Assembly (NCBI RefSeq): GCF_900156465.1
Contig: NZ_LT707064.1
Span: forward strand, 3,673,001 to 3,737,000
Reading direction: 5' to 3'
Length of the DNA stretch: 64,000 bases
DNA from: Pseudomonas sp. 7SR1
Lineage (GTDB): Bacteria > Pseudomonadota > Gammaproteobacteria > Pseudomonadales > Pseudomonadaceae
Shown here: positions 51,245-62,417 of the stretch, piece after piece
Layout: each line of letters begins with the position of its first letter
Position numbering within the stretch: position 1 is the first letter of the stretch
Translations under genes and position numbers: made by a program
Notes under the pieces: model-generated
Seen by the model: the letters and a program-made list of their open reading frames with translations, nothing else
Told to the model about the DNA's origin: nothing
Database searches by the model: none

Positions 51245-51874
51245 ATGAGCAACGCCCCTGTCTACAACCGCCTGAACAAAGATGATGCAGTCGTCCTGCT
51301 GGTCGATCACCAGACCGGCCTGATTTCCCTGGTCCAGGACTTCTCGCCCAACGAGTTCAAGAACAACGTCCTGGCCCTGGGCGACCTGGCGAAGTTCTTC
51401 GGCCTGCCGACCATCCTGACCACCAGTTTCGAACAGGGCCCCAACGGTCCGCTGGTGCCGGAACTCAAGGAAATGTTCCCGGATGCGCCGTACATCCCGC
51501 GTCCAGGCCAGATCAATGCCTGGGACAACGAAGACTTCGTCAAGGCGATCAAGGCCACCGGTCGCAAGCAGTTGATCATTGCCGGCGTGGTGACCGACGT
51601 CTGCGTGGCGTTCCCGACACTGTCGGCCCTGGCCGAAGGCTTCGACGTGTTCGTCGTGACCGATGCTTCGGGCACCTTCAACGAAACCGTGCAGCAAGCC
51701 TCCTGGGCCCGCATGAGCGCCGCCGGTGCGCAGTTGATGAACTGGTTCTCGGTCGCCTGTGAGCTGCACCGCGACTGGCGCAACGACATCGAAGGCCTGG
51801 GCAACCTGCTGTCCCAGCGCATTCCGAACTACCGTAACCTGATGAACAGCTACGCGGCGCAGACCGCCAGGTAA
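51245..51874 (+). CDS. ycaC: Isochorismatase-family hydrolase, YcaC-like
   Basis: 209 residues, closely resembling E. coli YcaC as I recall it (AVVLLVDHQTGLISLVQDFS, NNVLALGDLAKFFGLPTILT, RPGQINAWDNEDFVKAIKAT). Asp 21 and Cys 120 (VVTDVCVAF) are the catalytic residues. The natural substrate of YcaC is unknown. GGAG precedes the ATG. Separated from the amidohydrolase by a REP pair. Confidence 0.88.
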   Translation: MSNAPVYNRLNKDDAVVLLVDHQTGLISLVQDFSPNEFKNNVLALGDLAKFFGLPTILTTSFEQGPNGPLVPELKEMFPDAPYIPRPGQINAWDNEDFVKAIKATGRKQLIIAGVVTDVCVAFPTLSALAEGFDVFVVTDASGTFNETVQQASWARMSAAGAQLMNWFSVACELHRDWRNDIEGLGNLLSQRIPNYRNLMNSYAAQTAR

Positions 51875-51895
51875 GTCGTTTCCAGGCTGAACAGG

Positions 51896-51922
51896 TGCCC
51901 GCCAATGTGCGGGCATCTTTTT
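51896..51922 (+). terminator. Intrinsic terminator after the YcaC-type gene
   Basis: TGCCCGC (51896-51902) pairs with GCGGGCA (51909-51915), then a T tract. Confidence 0.85.
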
Positions 51923-51945
51923 GTCTGGCTATCTGGCCTATATTG

Positions 51946-52082
51946 CCTGTGGCCAGGGGATTGATCCCGGTGGGGGTGCGCAGCCGCCCCAAAAGTCGGC
52001 CAACCGGTTGTGTCAGAATGTTCCTTGAACCAAATGCGGGGTCTGCTGCGCAGCCCAGCGGGGATAAATTCCCTCGCCACAG
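51946..52082. repeat. Long inverted REP-like repeat of a second type
   Basis: CTGTGGCCAGGGGATTGATCCC near 51948-51968 is inverted at 52060-52081 (GGGGATAAATTCCCTCGCCACAG), with an inner TGCGCAGCCGCCCC / TGCTGCGCAGCCC pair. A common Pseudomonas intergenic element. Confidence 0.7.
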
Positions 52083-52121
52083 TTCGTGTTCGGCAAAAAT
52101 CTTCCGTCTACTTGGAGAGCA

Positions 52122-53000
52122 ATGAATCCTTTCGAAGAAATGCGCATCTTTGCCCAGGTCATGGAGTCAGGCAGTTTCACGGCAGCGGCGGACAAGCTGG
52201 GGCTATCCAAGCAGTTCGTCAGCCGCAAGCTCATGGCCCTGGAACAGCGGCTCGGTGTCAGGCTGCTCAATCGCTCGACGCGGCGCCTGGATGTCACGCC
52301 CCTGGGCCAGCGTTATTACGAAGCGGCTCTGCGCCTGCTCGGTGAAATCGAACAGGTGGAGCAGGGCATCAGCGGCCAGACCAGCGAGCCTCGCGGCACC
52401 CTGCGCCTGAGCGCGCCGCTGTCGTTCGCCGTGGCGCACCTGGGCAGCCTGCTGCCGCTGTTTCTGCAGCGTTACGGGGAAGTCAGCGTGGAGGTGGACC
52501 TGAGCGATCGTTCCGTGGACCTGTTAGGGGAGGGCTATGACCTCGCGCTGCGGATCGGAGAGCTGGAAGACTCGACCCTGATCGCGCGCCGCATCGCCAC
52601 CATCGAACGGGTCTATTGCGCCAGCCCGGCGTACCTGGCCCGGCGCGGCACACCCACGCGACCCGAAGACCTGCGCGGGCATGACTGCCTGCCATATGGC
52701 CACAGCCGGCAGGTCCAGTGGCGATTCGCGGCGGGCGGCAAGCCGCAGGTGCTGGAGGTGGCTGGGCGCATGCGGGCCAATAACGGCGATCTGCTCAGGG
52801 ACGCCGCTATCGCCGGCATGGGTATCACCTACCTGCCGACGTTCATTCTGGGGGATGCGCTGAAGGATGGACGATTGGTCCAGGTTCTCGAAGGCTTCGA
52901 GACCGCGCCCCTGGCGCTGTCGGCGGTGTATCCGCAACACCGGCAGAGCTCGCGCCCGGTGCAGGCGCTGGTGGACTTCCTGCGCGAATACATGCAGTGA
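52122..53000 (+). CDS. LysR-family transcriptional regulator
   Basis: 292 residues from ATG 52122 with TTGGAGA upstream. Winged helix MRIFAQVMESGSFTAAADKL and KQFVSRKLMALEQRLGVRLL; the effector domain (LRLSAPLSFAVAHLGSLLPL, YDLALRIGELEDSTLIARRI) is of the common AaeR/DsdC-like branch. The target is unknown. Confidence 0.88.
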   Translation: MNPFEEMRIFAQVMESGSFTAAADKLGLSKQFVSRKLMALEQRLGVRLLNRSTRRLDVTPLGQRYYEAALRLLGEIEQVEQGISGQTSEPRGTLRLSAPLSFAVAHLGSLLPLFLQRYGEVSVEVDLSDRSVDLLGEGYDLALRIGELEDSTLIARRIATIERVYCASPAYLARRGTPTRPEDLRGHDCLPYGHSRQVQWRFAAGGKPQVLEVAGRMRANNGDLLRDAAIAGMGITYLPTFILGDALKDGRLVQVLEGFETAPLALSAVYPQHRQSSRPVQALVDFLREYMQ

Positions 53001-53013
53001 TCGAGCGAACGCG

Positions 53014-53038
53014 TTCAGCCGTCCAGGCGACGGCTGAA
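53014..53038. terminator. Hairpin between converging genes
   Basis: TTCAGCCGTC-CAGGC-GACGGCTGAA, a perfect ten-base-pair stem between the converging LysR and hemerythrin genes. No T tract, so it may slow rather than terminate. Confidence 0.5.
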
Positions 53039-53052
53039 GCATTCGTGGCCGG

Positions 53053-53529
53053 TCAGGCAGCGAGGTTGGCGCTGCTCATTTCTTTCTTGTATTGCGCTTT
53101 CAGGGTTTCCATCTGCTCACCCAAGGCATCCAGCTTGGCTTTGCCCAGCAGTTTCTTGGCCTGAGGGAACATTTCCTTCTCTTCTTCTTCGATGTGGTGT
53201 TCAAGCAGTTCCTTGACCACTTTCACCCGTCCCGCGAATTCCGGCTTGGAAGGATCGGTGGCTTTCAGGTCCGGCAACACCAGGGAGTCGACGGTGCGGT
53301 GTTCCTCCTTGGCCTCGTAGTACATCTCCACCTCTTCCTTGCCCCCGGCCTGTTTGTAAGCGGGATACAGGATTTCTTCTTCCAGCCGGGTGTGGATGGT
53401 GATTTCCATCTCCAGCTTCGCCAACAGGTCGGTGCGCTTCTTGACGCCGCGTTCGGTGGACTCGCTCAGTTGGGCAAGAATGCCCTTGACGCGCTCATGG
53501 TCGGCTTTCAACAGATCGATGGCGTTCAT
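53053..53529 (-). CDS. Hemerythrin-domain protein
   Basis: 158 residues. Four-helix bundle with ligands His 11 (KADHERV), His 46 and Glu 50 (ITIHTRLEEE), His 77 (KEEHRTV), His 111/112 and Glu 116 (EHHIEEEE-type). This matches a di-iron hemerythrin domain used for oxygen or iron sensing or storage. The tail is basic. The 236 bases from 53530 to 53765 show no gene. Confidence 0.85.
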   Translation of the reverse strand: MNAIDLLKADHERVKGILAQLSESTERGVKKRTDLLAKLEMEITIHTRLEEEILYPAYKQAGGKEEVEMYYEAKEEHRTVDSLVLPDLKATDPSKPEFAGRVKVVKELLEHHIEEEEKEMFPQAKKLLGKAKLDALGEQMETLKAQYKKEMSSANLAA

Positions 53530-53765
53530 ATACAGCTCCTCGGCAATTCACGGTTGCGGGCCGACTTCAAGCGTCGACGCCGCGTTACAGGAGGATTGCA
53601 TGGGGCGTGCCAGTCGTTGATCTCTTGAAAAGCCTTTAAAAACAGTGGGTTGGATTTCATCTGGATTTCAGCGTCGTGCAGCCTGCATGAAGCGGGGAAA
53701 AGCACCTTGCACTTTGCGCTGTCCGCCAATCGCTCCCTGCCTGATCGGGTGGGTGGCCCGATTCG

Positions 53766-54869
53766 CTAAGGCGTTTCGAGCAGGTGCCGAACCTTGGCGG
53801 CAATGGCCAGGCAGGAAGTCAGCCCTGGCGATTCGATACCGAACAGGTTGATCAGGCCCGGTACCCCGTGCTCGGCCTCGCTGCTGATGAGGAAGTCCCG
53901 GGCAGGTTCGCCGGGAGCGGAAATTTTCGGGCGGATACCGCTATAGGCCGGTTGCAGGCTCTGGTCCGGCAGGCCTGGCCAGTAATCGCGAATCGCCGGA
54001 TAAAAAACCTCGGCCCGGACCGGATCGACCCGGTAGTCCTCGTGGTCGACCCATTCCACGTCAGGGCCGAAGCGGGCCTGGCCCGCCATGTCCAGGGTCA
54101 TGTGGGTACCCAGGCCGGCGGCTTGCGGAGCCGGGTAGATCAAGTGGCGGAACGGCGCGCGCCCGGCAAGGCTGAAGTAGTTGCCCTTGCACAGGTAGTC
54201 ATCGGGCACCGTCTGCGCTGGCAGGCCTTCCATGCGCCGGGCAAGGGCAGGCGCGTGCAAGCCGGTGGCATTGATCAGCAGGCGACAGGACAGGCTCATC
54301 TGTGCCGAGCCGCCCACCTCCAGGGTGAAATGCCCGGCTTCGATGCGAACCCCAAGTAGCGGTGAATGGAACGCAACGTCCGCCCCGGCCGCTTGGGCAT
54401 CGCCCTGCAACGCCAGCATCAGGCCATGGGAATCCACGATGCCGGTGGAGGGCGAGTACAGCGCGGCGACACAGGCCAGCGCCGGTTCCAGGGCCAGTGC
54501 CTGCGTCCGGTCAAGCAGGCGCAAGTCGTCCACCCCATTGGCCAGCCCGCGTTCGAGCAGTGCCTGGAGGCCGGCCAATTGCGCCTGGTCTCTGGCGACG
54601 ATCAATTTGCCGAGGCGTCGGGTGGCCACGCCATGGCTTTCACAATAAGCGTACAGCCGGTGTCGACCTTCGACACACAACTGCGCCTTGAGGCTGCCCG
54701 GCGGGTAGTAGATGCCGGCATGAATGACCTCGGAGTTTCGCGAGCTGATGCCCATGCCGACGGCGGCACCGGATTCGATCACCAGCACTTCATGGCCGGC
54801 GCGGGCCATCTCCCGCGCCACGGCCAGGCCGACGACCCCTGCGCCTGCCACTACGCATTGGATATCCAC
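53766..54869 (-). CDS. FAD-dependent oxidoreductase, LhgO-like
   Basis: 367 residues from GTG 54869 (GAGG six bases upstream); an ORF extension to 55013 has no signal. N-terminal Rossmann motif [20 protein letters not shown] and [20 protein letters not shown], typical of L-2-hydroxyglutarate dehydrogenase-like (DAO family) proteins; C-terminal [15 protein letters not shown]. It oxidises a 2-hydroxyacid or amine with FAD. Its promoter region (54870-55108) is shared with the divergent isomerase-like gene. Confidence 0.82.
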   Translation of the reverse strand: MDIQCVVAGAGVVGLAVAREMARAGHEVLVIESGAAVGMGISSRNSEVIHAGIYYPPGSLKAQLCVEGRHRLYAYCESHGVATRRLGKLIVARDQAQLAGLQALLERGLANGVDDLRLLDRTQALALEPALACVAALYSPSTGIVDSHGLMLALQGDAQAAGADVAFHSPLLGVRIEAGHFTLEVGGSAQMSLSCRLLINATGLHAPALARRMEGLPAQTVPDDYLCKGNYFSLAGRAPFRHLIYPAPQAAGLGTHMTLDMAGQARFGPDVEWVDHEDYRVDPVRAEVFYPAIRDYWPGLPDQSLQPAYSGIRPKISAPGEPARDFLISSEAEHGVPGLINLFGIESPGLTSCLAIAAKVRHLLETP

Positions 54870-55108
54870 ACGCAACCTCGATTCTCCTTCAATAGGGAAA
54901 GACCTGAGCGCGTTCAGGGTAGCCTCGCCCGGGGAAGGGGTGAAGCGTGGAGGTGACGAAAACATGGATGTGATTAAACTGGCCGGACTCAACGAGGCGT
55001 ACGGGCTGCGCATTTGGGCCGCGCGTTCCCTACGTTGCCCGTACGTACCCTAGGCGATCGACTTGCCGATCGGGCCTTTTGTCTGACCTTGTCCACGGAG
55101 AATCCCCG

Positions 55109-55891
55109 ATGCCTCGTTTTGCAGCCAACCTCAGCATGCTGTACCCGCAACATGATTTCCTGGAGCGTTTCGCGGCTGCGGCGGCCGATGGTTTTTCGGC
55201 TGTCGAGTACCTGTTCCCCTATGACCACACCCCTCAGGTGCTCAAGCAGAGGCTCGATGACAACGGCCTTGTCCAGGTGCTGTTCAACGCGCCACCCGGG
55301 GATTGGGCTGCGGGGGAGCGGGGGATCGTGTCGTTGCCGGGACGTGAGCAGGAATTTCGCGAGGGTTTCGAGCGTGCCCTGGATTATGCCGCGGTACTGG
55401 GCAACTCCAGGATTCATGTCATGGCCGGCGTGCTCCCGTCCGAAGCCGAGCGGGCGCGATATCACGCGGTGTATCTGGAGAACCTCGCCCATGCCACGGC
55501 CCAGGCCGCGAAAGCCGGGATCACTGTGCTGCTCGAACCGATCAATACCCGGGACATGCCTGGCTTTTTCCTGAATCGCCAGGACCAGGCCCAGGCCATC
55601 TGCCGGGAAGTGGGGGCCGACAACCTCAAGGTCCAGTTCGACTGCTACCACTGCCAGATTGTCGAAGGTGACCTGGCGAGCAAATTGCGGCGCGACTTCA
55701 ACCGCATCGGCCATGTCCAGATTGCCGGCGTGCCGGACCGCCACGAGCCGGACCTTGGGGAAGTCAATTATCCCTTTGTGTTCGAGCTGCTGGATGAGTT
55801 GGGCTATGACGGCTGGGTCGGATGCGAATATCGGCCGCGCGGCGATACTTCAGTGGGTCTGCGGTGGCTGCGGGACTGGAAGGCACGCTGA
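55109..55891 (+). CDS. Hydroxypyruvate isomerase-like protein (TIM barrel)
   Basis: 260 residues from ATG 55109 with CGGAG upstream. [20 protein letters not shown] start, catalytic Glu pair in [13 protein letters not shown] (about 141) and [10 protein letters not shown] (about 240), metal-binding [11 protein letters not shown]. Members isomerise hydroxypyruvate and tartronate semialdehyde, or 2-oxo-tetronates. Divergent from the FAD enzyme, possibly the same pathway. Confidence 0.85.
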   Translation: MPRFAANLSMLYPQHDFLERFAAAAADGFSAVEYLFPYDHTPQVLKQRLDDNGLVQVLFNAPPGDWAAGERGIVSLPGREQEFREGFERALDYAAVLGNSRIHVMAGVLPSEAERARYHAVYLENLAHATAQAAKAGITVLLEPINTRDMPGFFLNRQDQAQAICREVGADNLKVQFDCYHCQIVEGDLASKLRRDFNRIGHVQIAGVPDRHEPDLGEVNYPFVFELLDELGYDGWVGCEYRPRGDTSVGLRWLRDWKAR

Positions 55892-56090
55892 CGCTTGTGG
55901 AGCGTGCCTGCTCGCCATGGCGGACTGATGACCGATCACTGCGCCAGATCACACCTGGAGCAACCTTGGCGGTGGCAGCGGTCTGTGCCCGGTGACTGGA
56001 AGGGCAGGGCCGTGGTAGTGGTGCACTTGGCCGCGAAACCGCGGTAGGCGGACGAGGCGTAAAGCCGAACGACGCTTTTCTCGGGCATAA

Positions 56091-56118
56091 AAAAACCGTA
56101 TCTCGCGATACGGTTTTT
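56091..56118. terminator. Bidirectional terminator at the end of the nuo operon
   Basis: CCGTATC (56096-56102)-TCGC-GATACGG (56107-56113), flanked by A's on the left and T's on the right, so it works on both strands. About 25 bases after the nuoN stop on the minus strand. The stretch 55892-56090 holds a REP fragment (GTGGAGCGTGCCTGCTCGC) but no gene. Confidence 0.9.
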
Positions 56119-56141
56119 CTTCAAGCGAACAGCATTCGCGA

Positions 56142-57605
56142 TCAGCCCGTCAGGCCCGCCTGCTGAACCAGGGTCAGCAATGGCTGTGGGTAGACGCCGA
56201 GGAAGAACGCCAATACGGCGATGGCCAGCAGCATCACGCCGCCTGCCTTCTGTTCCCAGTGCAACTCGGCATCGTGACGACGCAGGTTCGGTTCCATCAG
56301 GTACAGGGTGACCATGACGCGCAGGTAGTAGAACACGCCGATGGCACTGCCCAGCACCAGGGAGCCGACCAGCCACCATTGGTGAGCCTCGACGCCGGTG
56401 GCGATGATGTAGAACTTGCCGATGAAGCCGGCGGTCAGCGGGATACCGGCCAGGGACAGCATCATCACGGTGAGCACGGCGGTCAGGTACGGACGGCGCC
56501 AGAACAGGCCGCGGTATTCGTACAGGGCGTCGGCGTCGCGGCCGTTGTACGGCGAGGACATCAGGGTGATCACGCCGAACGCGCCAAGGCTGGTGATCAC
56601 GTAGGTGACCAGGTACACGCCAATGGCTTCCACGGCCAGGCCCTTGCTGGCGATCAGGGCGATCAGCAGGTAGCCGAAGTGGGCGATGGACGAGTAACCC
56701 AGCAGACGCTTGAGGTTGCTCTGGGTCAGGGCCAGCAGGTTACCGAACAGGATCGAGGCGATGGCAATGATGGTCAGCACGTTGCTCATGACGCCACTGC
56801 TGGCCACCGGAGAGATCTGGAACAGACGCACCATCACGGCGAACACCGCCACCTTGGAAGCTGTGGCCAGAAACGCCGCCACCGGGGCCGGGGCGCCTTC
56901 GTAGACGTCCGGGGTCCAGAGGTGGAAGGGCACCAGCGACAGCTTGAACGCCAGGCCGATCAGCATCATGCCCAGGCCCAGTTGCGCGACCGGGCTGGGC
57001 AGGCCGGTGGCCGCCAGGGCCTGGCCGATACCGACGAAGCTCAAGGTGCCGGCTTCGGCGTAGAGCAGGGCCATGCCGAACAACAGGAACGCAGAGCCGG
57101 CCGCCGACAGCACCATGTACTTGATGCCGGCTTCCAGAGAGCGCTTGTTGAAGAAGGCATAGGCCACCAGGCCGTACACAGGCACCGACAGCAGCTCCAG
57201 GCCGATGAACAGGCTGGCCAGGTGCTGGGCGCTGACCAGGACCAGGCCACCGGCGGCGGCCATGAGGATCAGCAGGTACAGCTCTTCGCGATTGCCCGGG
57301 TAGCCCGAACCGCCATCGCCCAGGTAGGCGTGGGCGAGGGTGACACAGGCCAGGGTGGCGACCAGGATCAGCGCCATGTACAGGCAGGCGAAGCTGTCGA
57401 TCTGCAACAGCGGGGTGACCGTCAGCGGGGCGACTTTCAGGGCCGGCAGGATCGACAGCAAGGCCAGGTTCAGCCCCGCCACCGACAGCAGGAAGGTCTG
57501 GGAGTGATTGCGGCGCCAGGCGATCGCCAGCATCACCACGAGGATCGTGGCGCTGGTGATCAACAGCGGCGCAAGCGCGATAAAGTGTTGAATCGTGAAT
57601 TCCAT
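56142..57605 (-). CDS. nuoN: NADH dehydrogenase I subunit N
   Basis: 487 residues from ATG 57605. Fourteen or so membrane helices, homologue of Mrp-type antiporter subunits; proton channel lysines are placed in [20 protein letters not shown] and [20 protein letters not shown]. The last gene of the operon. Complex I pumps protons from NADH oxidation to quinone. Normal length. Confidence 0.96.
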   Translation of the reverse strand: MEFTIQHFIALAPLLITSATILVVMLAIAWRRNHSQTFLLSVAGLNLALLSILPALKVAPLTVTPLLQIDSFACLYMALILVATLACVTLAHAYLGDGGSGYPGNREELYLLILMAAAGGLVLVSAQHLASLFIGLELLSVPVYGLVAYAFFNKRSLEAGIKYMVLSAAGSAFLLFGMALLYAEAGTLSFVGIGQALAATGLPSPVAQLGLGMMLIGLAFKLSLVPFHLWTPDVYEGAPAPVAAFLATASKVAVFAVMVRLFQISPVASSGVMSNVLTIIAIASILFGNLLALTQSNLKRLLGYSSIAHFGYLLIALIASKGLAVEAIGVYLVTYVITSLGAFGVITLMSSPYNGRDADALYEYRGLFWRRPYLTAVLTVMMLSLAGIPLTAGFIGKFYIIATGVEAHQWWLVGSLVLGSAIGVFYYLRVMVTLYLMEPNLRRHDAELHWEQKAGGVMLLAIAVLAFFLGVYPQPLLTLVQQAGLTG

Positions 57606-57612
57606 AGCGCTC

Positions 57613-59145
57613 TTACCGGGCCGAAGCGAGTTGAGAGAAGGCGGTGCCGAGCCACTGCTGCACGCCATGCATCGTGGCGGCAGAGGTGTCGAGGAACGGT
57701 TGCGGGTAGACGCCGAGGTAAATCAGCAACACCGCAAGGCCAAGCACCATGATCAGTTCGCGACCGTCCATGCCGCGCAGCACTTCGTCCGACCTGGACG
57801 GGCCGAAGTAGGCGCGGTGGATCATGATCAGCGAGTAGACCGAACCGAACACCAGGCCGGAGGTGGCGATGGCGATGATCCACGGCGAACTGACGAAGGT
57901 GCCGATCAGGATCAGGAACTCGCCGACGAAGTTGCCGGTACCCGGCAGGCCCAGGGAAGCGGCCGCGAAGAACAGGCTGATGGCCGGCAGGTAGGCGATG
58001 CGCGACCACAGGCCACCCATTTCACGCATATCCCGGGTGTGCAGGCGCTCGTACAACTGGCCGCTGAGGATAAACAGCGCCGCCGCGGACAGGCCGTGGG
58101 CCAGCATCTGGATCACCGCGCCCTGCAGGGCCAGCTGGCTGCCGGAATAGATACCGATCAGCACGAAGCCCATGTGCGAGACGCTGGAGAAGGCGATCAG
58201 GCGCTTGATGTCGGTCTGGGCGAAGGCCAGGAACGCACCGTAGAAGATCCCGATCAGGCCGAGGGTCATCGCGATCGGCGCGAACTCGGCCGAGGCGTTG
58301 GGGAACATCGGCAACGCGAAGCGCAGCAGACCATAGGCCGCCGTCTTGAGCAGGATACCCGCCAGGTCCACGGAACCTGCGGTCGGTGCCTGGGCGTGGG
58401 CATCCGGCAGCCAGGAGTGCAACGGTACCACCGGCAGCTTCACCGCGAAGGCGATGAAGAAGCCCAGCATCAGCACGTACTCGGTGGTGCGCGACATCTG
58501 CACTTTCAACAGGTCGGCGTAGTTGAAGGTGATCACGCCGGTGTTGTTGAAGTTGACCAGCACCAGACCGAGGATCGCCACCAGCATGATCAGGCCGGAA
58601 GCCTGGGTGAAGATGAAGAACTTGGTCGCCGCGTAGATCCGGGTTTTCTTGCCGTCCGCCGAGCTATGACCCCAGAGCGCGATGAGGAAGTACATCGGCA
58701 CCAGCATCATTTCCCAGAAGAAGAAGAACATGAACAGGTCCAGCGCGAGGAACACGCCGACGACGCCGCCCAGGATCCACATCAGGTTCAGGTGGAAGAA
58801 GCCCACATGGCGCTGGATCTCTTTCCAGGAGCAGAGCACCGAGAGGATACCCAGCAGGCCGGTCAGCAGGATCATCAGCAGCGACAGGCCGTCGAGGGCC
58901 AGGTGCACGCTGATGCCGAAGCGCTCGATCCACAGGTGCTTGAATTCAAGCGCCCAGGTCGGATCGGCGCCGGGGGCCGGAGCGAATGAATAGTCGCCGG
59001 TCGCCCACAGCCAGAGGCCGAGCGCGAGTTCCAGGGACATGGTCAGCAGCGCGATCCAGCGCGGGAGGGTGGAGCTGGAACGCTCCGCCATCCAGCACAG
59101 CAGGCCGCCGATAAAAGGGATCAGGATTAGCCAGGGCAGAATCAT
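57613..59145 (-). CDS. nuoM: NADH dehydrogenase I subunit M
   Basis: 510 residues, membrane antiporter-like subunit with [19 protein letters not shown] (conserved Glu of TM5) and [20 protein letters not shown]. Seven bases upstream of nuoN and 39 bases after nuoL. Normal length and composition. Confidence 0.96.
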   Translation of the reverse strand: MILPWLILIPFIGGLLCWMAERSSSTLPRWIALLTMSLELALGLWLWATGDYSFAPAPGADPTWALEFKHLWIERFGISVHLALDGLSLLMILLTGLLGILSVLCSWKEIQRHVGFFHLNLMWILGGVVGVFLALDLFMFFFFWEMMLVPMYFLIALWGHSSADGKKTRIYAATKFFIFTQASGLIMLVAILGLVLVNFNNTGVITFNYADLLKVQMSRTTEYVLMLGFFIAFAVKLPVVPLHSWLPDAHAQAPTAGSVDLAGILLKTAAYGLLRFALPMFPNASAEFAPIAMTLGLIGIFYGAFLAFAQTDIKRLIAFSSVSHMGFVLIGIYSGSQLALQGAVIQMLAHGLSAAALFILSGQLYERLHTRDMREMGGLWSRIAYLPAISLFFAAASLGLPGTGNFVGEFLILIGTFVSSPWIIAIATSGLVFGSVYSLIMIHRAYFGPSRSDEVLRGMDGRELIMVLGLAVLLIYLGVYPQPFLDTSAATMHGVQQWLGTAFSQLASAR

Positions 59146-59184
59146 GACGGGCTCGTTTCCTTTCGCAAGTTCGCAAGGTTCATA

Positions 59185-61038
59185 TCAGACCGCTACCAGC
59201 ACGATGGCGCCGATAACCAGCACGGCGCCAGCCGCCATGGAAGCCGCATACCAACGCAGTTGACCGGTCTCGGTACGGCTCAGGGCAGTGTGGCCGCCCT
59301 TGGCCATGCGCGGGATCAGGCCAATGGTCTGGTCGAGCGGGTCTTTGCGCAGAATGTGGCTGATCGCAAGGTATGGCTTGACGAACAGTTTGTCGTAGAT
59401 CCAGTCGAAGCCCCAGGCAGCGAACCACCAGGCCGAAAGGACACGGCCGAGGCCGCTGTTGGCGATCGCGGTCACGAAGCGACGCTTGCCCAGGAACAAG
59501 AGGGCGGACAGCAGGATACCCGCCAGGGCGATGGCGCCCGAGGCGATTTCCAGGCTGTGCTTGGCTTCGCCGCCTGCATGGCCGACGCTTTGTGGCAGCA
59601 CGCCGGCAAGCGGTGGGGTGATCAGGGCGCCGACGAAAGTCGACAGCACGATCAGTACCGACAGCGGCAGCCAGTGGGCGATGCCGTGGCCGGCGTGGGC
59701 TTCGGTCTTGGCTTCACCATGGAACGCGATGAAGATCAGGCGGAAGGTGTACAGCGAGGTCATGAACGCACCCACCAGGCCTGCGTAGAGCAGCCCCTGG
59801 TTGCCGCTGGCGAACGCTTCCCAGAGGATTTCGTCCTTGGAGTAGAAGCCGGCGGTCACCAGTGGCAGGGCCGCCAGGGCCGCGCCACCGACGATGAAGC
59901 TGGCGTAAGCCAGTGGCAGTTTTTTCCACAGGCCGCCCATCTTGAAGATGTTCTGCTCGTGGTGGCAGGCAACGATTACCGCACCGGAGGCCAGGAACAG
60001 CAGGGCCTTGAAGAACGCGTGGGTCATCAGGTGGAAGATCGCGCCTTCCCAGGCACCGACACCCAGGGCCAGGAACATGTAGCCGATCTGGCTCATGGTG
60101 GAGTAGGCGAGGATCCGCTTGATGTCGGTCTGCACCAGGGCGGCGAAACCGGCCAGCACCAGGGTCACGCCGCCGACGATGCCCACCAGGTGCAGGATGT
60201 CCGGCGCCAGGGCGAACAGGCCGTGGGTACGGGCGATCAGGTACACGCCCGCGGTCACCATGGTTGCCGCGTGGATCAGGGCCGAGACCGGGGTAGGGCC
60301 GGCCATCGCGTCCGCCAGCCAGGTCTGCAGCGGCAGCTGTGCGGATTTGCCGACGGCACCACCGAGCAGCATCAGGGTCGCCAGGACGATCCAGAAGTCG
60401 CCGGCCTTGAAGTGCTCGGGAGCACGGACCAGCAGTTCCTGGATGTTCAGCGTGCCCAGCTGCTGGAACAGGATGAACAGGCCGATGGCCATGAACACGT
60501 CGCCGATCCGGGTCACGATGAATGCCTTCAGCGCCGCGTTGCCGTTGTTGCGGTTGCTGTAGTAGAAACCGATCAACAGGTACGAGCACAGGCCCACGCC
60601 TTCCCAGCCGAAGTACACGAACAGCAGGTTATCGCCGAGCACCAGGAACAGCATGCTGGCGATGAACAGGTTGGTGTAGGCGAAGAAACGCGAGTAACCG
60701 GCTTCACCGCGCATGTACCAGGAAGCGAACAGGTGGATCAGGAAACCCACGCCGACCACCACGCCGAGCATGGTCACCGACAGGCCGTCCAGATACAGGG
60801 TGAAGCTCGGCGTGAAGCCTTCCACCGCCATCCACTGCCACAGCACCTGCGCGTACGCGCCACCTTGCGGCGGGGCGACGTTGAACTGCCAGATCACGTA
60901 GGCCGTGACGATGGCGGACAGGCCGATGGAACCGACGCCGATCAATGCCGAGAGGTTTTCCGAGAAGCGGCCCCGCGAGAACGACAGCAGCAGGAAGCCG
61001 ATGAGGGGGAATACGAAAGTCAGGAAGAGTAGGTTCAT
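59185..61038 (-). CDS. nuoL: NADH dehydrogenase I subunit L
   Basis: 617 residues, largest antiporter-like subunit, with [40 protein letters not shown] and a long C-terminal amphipathic helix region that braces the membrane arm. It overlaps nuoK by four bases. Confidence 0.96.
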   Translation of the reverse strand: MNLLFLTFVFPLIGFLLLSFSRGRFSENLSALIGVGSIGLSAIVTAYVIWQFNVAPPQGGAYAQVLWQWMAVEGFTPSFTLYLDGLSVTMLGVVVGVGFLIHLFASWYMRGEAGYSRFFAYTNLFIASMLFLVLGDNLLFVYFGWEGVGLCSYLLIGFYYSNRNNGNAALKAFIVTRIGDVFMAIGLFILFQQLGTLNIQELLVRAPEHFKAGDFWIVLATLMLLGGAVGKSAQLPLQTWLADAMAGPTPVSALIHAATMVTAGVYLIARTHGLFALAPDILHLVGIVGGVTLVLAGFAALVQTDIKRILAYSTMSQIGYMFLALGVGAWEGAIFHLMTHAFFKALLFLASGAVIVACHHEQNIFKMGGLWKKLPLAYASFIVGGAALAALPLVTAGFYSKDEILWEAFASGNQGLLYAGLVGAFMTSLYTFRLIFIAFHGEAKTEAHAGHGIAHWLPLSVLIVLSTFVGALITPPLAGVLPQSVGHAGGEAKHSLEIASGAIALAGILLSALLFLGKRRFVTAIANSGLGRVLSAWWFAAWGFDWIYDKLFVKPYLAISHILRKDPLDQTIGLIPRMAKGGHTALSRTETGQLRWYAASMAAGAVLVIGAIVLVAV

Positions 61039-61343
61039 CCGCGCATCTCGCTGGCAGCGTCGATATCGAGAGTGTGGAAGCGGCGATGCAGCTGCAGCAG
61101 AATCGCCAGGCCGATACTGGCCTCGGCGGCTGCCAGGCTGATCACCAGGATGAACATGACTTGTCCATCCGGTTGCGCCCAGCGAGCGCCCGCGACGATG
61201 AAGGCCAGGGCGGAGGCATTCATCATGACCTCCAGGCTCATCAGCACGAACAGAATGTTGCGGCGGACCATCAGGCCGACCAGACCGAGACAGAACAGGA
61301 TGCCGGCAACCGCCAGACCATGCTCGAGAGGGATAGCAGGCAT
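61035..61343 (-). CDS. nuoK: NADH dehydrogenase I subunit K
   Basis: 102 residues from ATG 61343, three membrane helices, with the two conserved glutamates in [12 protein letters not shown] and [11 protein letters not shown] that form part of the proton path. Confidence 0.96.
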   Translation of the reverse strand: MPAIPLEHGLAVAGILFCLGLVGLMVRRNILFVLMSLEVMMNASALAFIVAGARWAQPDGQVMFILVISLAAAEASIGLAILLQLHRRFHTLDIDAASEMRG

Positions 61344-61347
61344 GTGA

Positions 61348-61848
61348 TTACTCCTTCGCCTCGTTACGGCCCAAATGGAACGCCGTGACGGCTGCGGCGA
61401 GCAGCAGCATCGAGGCGAGTTCGACCACCAGCAGGTACGGGCCGAACAGGCTGATGCCCACGGCCTTGGCGTCCACGGTGGTTTGGCCGATGGCCTGGCC
61501 GCTCTGGTGAGCGAACAGCACATACAGCAGTTCACCCAGCAGCAGGGCGGCGAGGATCACCGGCCCGGCCCAGATGCCCGGCTTGAGCCAGGAGCGCTCC
61601 TGCTGGACCGAGGCAGGGCCCAGGTTCAGCATCATCACCACGAACACGAAAAGCACCATGATGGCGCCGGCGTAGGCGATCACTTCCAGGGCACCGGCGA
61701 ACGGTGCGCCGAGGCTGAAGAACGTCATGGCCACGGCGATGAGCGAAATGATCAGGTAGAGCAGGGCGTGCACGGGGTTGGTGTTGGTGACCACTCGAAG
61801 CGTGGACACCACCGCGATACCCGATGCGAAATAGAAAGCGAATTCCAT
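61348..61848 (-). CDS. nuoJ: NADH dehydrogenase I subunit J
   Basis: 166 residues, five membrane helices ([39 protein letters not shown]). Four bases between its stop and the nuoK start. Confidence 0.95.
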   Translation of the reverse strand: MEFAFYFASGIAVVSTLRVVTNTNPVHALLYLIISLIAVAMTFFSLGAPFAGALEVIAYAGAIMVLFVFVVMMLNLGPASVQQERSWLKPGIWAGPVILAALLLGELLYVLFAHQSGQAIGQTTVDAKAVGISLFGPYLLVVELASMLLLAAAVTAFHLGRNEAKE

Positions 61849-61857
61849 CTTTCTTCC

Positions 61858-62406
61858 TTAAGGCAGCAAGCTCTTCACGTTGATCGGCTCGGCTTCGTTC
61901 TGCGCGGCACCTTTCGGCTTACCGGCAATGGCCATACCTGCAACACGATAGAAGTTGTAATCAGGGTTTTTACCGGGACCGGAAATCAGCAGGTCTTCTT
62001 TCTCGTACACCAGGTCCTGACGTTTGAAGTCGGCCATTTCGAAATCCGGCGTGAGCTGGATCGCGGTGGTCGGGCAGGCTTCTTCGCAAAGGCCGCAGAA
62101 GATGCAACGCGAGAAGTTGATGCGGAAGAAGTCCGGGTACCAGCGACCGTCTTCGGTCTCGGCTTTCTGCAGCGAGATGCAGCCTACCGGGCAAGCCACG
62201 GCGCACAGGTTGCAGGCCACGCAGCGTTCCTCGCCGTCGGGGTCGCGGGTCAGGACGATGCGGCCACGGTAGCGAGGTGCCAGGTAGACCGCTTCTTCGG
62301 GGTATTGCAGGGTGTCGCGCTTGCGGAAGCCATGGCCGAAGATCATGACCAGGCTCCGCAGTTGGGTACCGGTACCCTTAACGATGTCGCCAATATATTT
62401 GAACAT
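61858..62406 (-). CDS. nuoI: NADH dehydrogenase I subunit I (two 4Fe-4S clusters)
   Basis: 182 residues. Two CxxCxxCxxxC motifs are complete: [15 protein letters not shown] (about 60-74) and [15 protein letters not shown] (about 99-113), the N6a and N6b clusters that pass electrons to quinone. Confidence 0.97.
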   Translation of the reverse strand: MFKYIGDIVKGTGTQLRSLVMIFGHGFRKRDTLQYPEEAVYLAPRYRGRIVLTRDPDGEERCVACNLCAVACPVGCISLQKAETEDGRWYPDFFRINFSRCIFCGLCEEACPTTAIQLTPDFEMADFKRQDLVYEKEDLLISGPGKNPDYNFYRVAGMAIAGKPKGAAQNEAEPINVKSLLP

Positions 62407-62417
62407 GGGTCAAATCC

